From assembly GCA_027625915.1 (NCBI GenBank), contig JANTQA010000020.1, forward strand, positions 1,426,001-1,490,000: a stretch of 64,000 nt of DNA, in the 5' to 3' direction. A program made the translations under genes and the position numbers. The stretch comes from Anaeramoeba flamelloides (taxonomy: Eukaryota > Metamonada > Anaeramoebidae). Positions 61,001-64,000 of this stretch are shown in pieces (the first letter of the stretch is position 1; the number at the start of each line of letters is the position of its first letter). The notes beneath the pieces were generated by a model, which saw only the letters and a program-made list of their open reading frames with translations, made no database searches and was not told where the DNA came from.

Positions 61001-62481
61001 CTACAAACAAGGGGGGGGGGGGTTAAAACTCCTCCCTTAAACCATAAAAAAAAAAAAAAAAACAGGAAACTTTTTTATGGGGGCAGATAAATCTAAAACC
61101 CGGTAATTCCATTTTTCTGATCAATTGAAAATATTAGCAAAAAATGTAATTATTTATTGTGCAATTAATTTTTATAATTTATTTTTGGAGCCATGTGAAC
61201 AATTCAGTACTAATATAATTTACATCCAATTACAACATACTTTGATTAATTATAGAAATCTATGGTGACTTTAATCCCTTAAATTTCTAATATCGGTATG
61301 AAAGGATCAGTACTCTCCTACAACAAGGTAAAATTTTACAATATTTTAATGGTCATATTCTTACTTATATATTTTCTAGATTCCAAGGGTCATAAAATTC
61401 TGATCGACTAAGGAAACATCAAAAAGAATATTTTTTCAGTCAGATCATTTTTTTTTTTCCATTTGTTTCTGAAAATAAAACTATTAAATTCACTAAATTT
61501 CCTAACATTATTGAATAGTTTTTACTTTGTTTGCTATTATTCACATCACTATTACACAATGGGCAGGTTTTTCTTGTCAGGAATATTAAAATAAAGGTAT
61601 TTTCTCTTTATTGAGATAATTCTTTTGGTTTCCAAAAAAATTGATAAATTTGACCTATAGAAAAATAATTATAATACTTTCAGAGAAATAGTTATAAACA
61701 GTAAACGTTTAAAGAGGTTTACCTATTTTAATAAGAAATTGTGTTTTTGTATTAAGATAAAATTCGATTTTTCAAAATAAAATTTTCTAACAGATATTTA
61801 TGAAAATAGTTAATTTTATCCTCAAAATTCAAAATCATTTTTTTTTCTCTAACAAAAATGATTTAAATTGTTTTAAGGAGTTCTTGTGAATACGATCAAC
61901 CAATTTGTTAAAAAAATTTTTCCAATTCTAATATTTTTTTCATTTTTTTTATCATTTTTTGAAAACGAGAAACAACTTTTTCAAAACTTTATAGAAAAAA
62001 ATATTTACTTTATAGATCTCAAATTATCTTGATAAACTGTAGTTAAGCTTCTATCAAATTTTCCTTTATTTAATCACCTAAACCACATTTAGTTTTATTC
62101 CTTGAGATTTGAATTTAAATAATAATTATTAAAAATAATAACCAAATAAAAAATTTTATTTCAAAATCAATACTTTCCAACATAAAACTAAAAATATGTT
62201 TTCCCATTTTCAAGAATTATCTAAATGGTTAATAAATATAATAGGTTACTTATTTTTAATTTTCTATTTAACATAAAAATTTTTGATTTCAAAAAAGAGA
62301 CTCAAATAAGTAAATTGTTTCGATGATGATTAACTCATCCATTTCATCAGTCAAATCATAGATTAAAAAAAAAATTTAATAAGGATCTCTGCAAGATTTC
62401 ATATTATTTAGAAAAAATACTTCTTCCTTCAAAGTATTTCTAAATGTTTTTAACATTGACCAAAGCTGTGAAAGAAGCAAA

Positions 62482-62700
62482 TTGAATAAAAATAACTTTA
62501 ATTTTCAAGACACACAACTATTAACTTCAAATAATGGAATTATAAATGTGAAAAAGTTTCTCTTTCATTTGATATTTTTCTATTTTAAATTGAGTTCTCA
62601 AAGAAGTAAGGTTGGTTTTTGTGATCTCATTAACAAAAAGGAAATTGAAAATGCAGTGAAAATTTTTCCCATTTATTAACAAATATCATCAAGACAAATA
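62482..62700 (+). repeat. Diverged relative of the 58.4-58.7 kb segment
   Basis: Matches the segment at 58480-58710 in order over several short blocks, notably GAGTTCTCAAAGAAGTA (62593-62609 against about 58628) and GGAAATTGAAAATG followed by AAATTTTTCCC. The 65-codon open frame here (including DTQLLTSNNGIINVKK) has no recognised family. Confidence 0.35.
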
Positions 62701-63558
62701 CATTTTAAATATGGATCCAAATTCTTGTTAAGTATTCAAATTTCAAAAACATTACCGTCTGCCTGATTTGTTCAAAAATGTTTGTTTTATTGTGCTAAAA
62801 AAAAAGAGTTTTTTTCTCTTTCCACAAACCTCTTTTGAACAAAAATCTTTTTCTAACGAGTTTTGTGCCGCGACAGTTTTTCGAAAAAGTTACTAGGTCA
62901 AATAAAAGAAAGGGATCCTTACAACAGGTATTTTTGTCAAAACCAAAAGATGGAAAGTTGACTTTGTTCCTTTATCCCAAAAAATCAAGTAATATTTGCT
63001 TTTTCTTTCCAGATTAACCAATTAATTTATTTTTGCAAAAGACAAACAAATTGATTGTCGAAACAATACACTGCTTTGGTGAGCAATTGGCTGAAATTTC
63101 AATCCATAATTATTCACAATTAATGTTGAAAATGATGTAACGAAATTTTTTAAGGAAAAAGGTTTTTAAGAGGTATTTACAATTTTACTTTAGATTTCCA
63201 ACCAACAAGCTCCCAACGTCGTGTATTTTTTCACAAGTGTGATTTTTTTTCCATTTTTCACAAAAGAGAATTGTTGCAAGAAACAAAAAAGAAAAATCAT
63301 TTCCAAACCAGAATTGGTTCGCGCCGAAAAGAAGTCTGAGCCTAAAAGATAGAATATTTGGAATTTGTCAATTTATTTTTGTAAAATTAAATAGTGTTTC
63401 CCCAAACTGATGTACTTTCACGTGTGGAAATTTTAATTTGAAGCATGCATTTTCCAATTTTGGATTAAACGAGAAATCATTTTTGAGTTTCTTTTTGTTT
63501 GTTTTGTTTTCTTTGTCAAAAAAAAATAAAAAGCTTTTGTTTTACTTTTCAAAGAAAA

Positions 63559-64000
63559 ATGAATCGGAAGATCAAATACCAAAGCTTAATTTTGATGGTT
63601 GCATTAGTATTCTTATTTTTATTCATTTTTTCAAACCGCAAGTTGCCCACAAACGGAGAGGAAGCAATCCAAAGTAACTTATTAGTAATTGACAAAAATG
63701 AGGTTGACAAAATTGATAATGAAATCAACCAAAGGGAGTTTGAATTAGAAAGAAAGGAATTTGAGATCGAAGAAGCCGAGTATGAAATCGCGCACAAGGA
63801 GGAAGAAAACGAAGGAAAAGATTTAACTGACGAGGAGGAAGAACAGGAATACGAGAAGATCAAGTTCGAGTTGGAACAAAAAAAACAACAAATTTTGGAA
63901 GAAAGAGACGAGGTCACAGCACTCAAGAAACAAATAACAAAGGAAAGGGCCGCGTTGGAGATGAAAAAAGAAGTGATCAAAGACGAAGGCAAAATCGACA
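63559..64000 (+). CDS. Membrane-anchored coiled-coil protein, N-terminal part (runs off window)
   Basis: The frame starts at ATG 63559 and stays open to the window end (147 codons plus one base). A short basic N-terminus (MNRKIKYQS) precedes a single hydrophobic span (about 10-25, LILMVALVFLFLFIF), then SNRK, a spacer, and from about residue 45 a strongly charged E/K-rich heptad-type coiled coil (for example EFELERKEFEIEEAEYEIAH and FELEQKKQQILEERDEV). The charge pattern and lack of a cleavable signal fit a type II signal-anchor protein of the Golgi or ER with a lumenal stem, as in many glycosyltransferases, but no catalytic part is visible here. A shorter reading frame on the opposite strand (63549-63992) is the complement of this coiled coil and is not a gene. 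The coding strand shows higher GC and varied third positions. Confidence 0.75.
   Translation, partial: MNRKIKYQSLILMVALVFLFLFIFSNRKLPTNGEEAIQSNLLVIDKNEVDKIDNEINQREFELERKEFEIEEAEYEIAHKEEENEGKDLTDEEEEQEYEKIKFELEQKKQQILEERDEVTALKKQITKERAALEMKKEVIKDEGKID

Larger units (their letters stand above)
58222..63558. other. Intergenic region with possible coding remnants
   Basis: About 5.3 kb between a minus-strand and a plus-strand gene. It has runs of 11 G (59884-59894) and 12 G (61011-61022), a hairpin repeat copy at 60690-61000, and three patches that could be coding pieces (listed separately). The final kilobase is less AT-rich and may hold the promoter of the last gene, but no motif is assignable. 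Confidence 0.45.

Noticed and set aside
63549-63992. 147-codon minus-strand Ser-rich frame
   Set aside because: It is the complement of the E/K-rich coiled-coil gene starting at 63559.

Overview
The window is very AT-rich nuclear DNA from a eukaryotic protist. It has spliceosomal GT-AG introns, the standard code, low gene density, and abundant poly-A/poly-T tracts and (TA)n microsatellites. Genes stand out as islands of higher GC. Glutamine/asparagine-rich, serine-rich and RGG-rich proteins, a long-tailed class I myosin and a plant-type CIPK kinase together suggest an amoeboid or amoeboflagellate protist. Anaeramoeba (Metamonada) or a heterolobosean would fit, because CBL-CIPK systems have been reported outside plants in Naegleria and Trichomonas. 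This assignment is inference; no rRNA or marker gene is present.

I can support seven protein genes. From left to right they are: a small longin-type adaptor/COPI zeta-like subunit (4363-4812, +); a seven-exon CIPK/SnRK3-type kinase with NAF motif and C-terminal regulatory domain (10367-18995, +), with introns of 2.8 and 3.8 kb that carry MITE-like elements; a five-exon class I myosin with IQ, TH1, an RGG-rich region and an SH3 domain (21953-27521, +); a 923-residue calponin-homology protein with a Ser/Lys/Glu linker and a repeated C-terminal module (42911-45682, -); a Q/N-rich protein with a NUFIP1-type motif and a GRG tract, probably continuing in an unseen exon (48711-50234, +); a three-exon type I membrane protein with signal peptide (57025-58221, -); and the 5' part of a membrane-anchored coiled-coil protein running off the right edge (63559-64000, +).

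The rest is intergenic DNA with several families of short inverted-repeat elements. One is a 196-bp TA-flanked MITE at 8199. Three related MITE types share terminal sequences and sit in (TA) targets (12927, 13643, 17768, 20127, 29543, 54655). There is a 3.8-kb foldback-like structure with about 0.5-kb diverged arms (36641-40450), a conserved 77-bp sequence present twice in opposite orientation between TA tracts (38560 and 41946), a 1.25-kb element with CGCGAT-rich subterminal repeats (55180-56429), and a hairpin-bearing repeat at 2.5, 15.6 and 60.9 kb. The two longest gene-free stretches are 27.5-42.9 kb and 50.2-57.0 kb.

The genes form no operon or obvious pathway. Their functions cover Ca-sensor-linked signalling (CIPK), membrane-cytoskeleton linkage (myosin I, CH protein), vesicle traffic (longin protein), RNP assembly (NUFIP-like) and the secretory pathway (the type I protein). 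I saw no rRNA, tRNA, CRISPR array, virus-derived element or transposase-coding gene.
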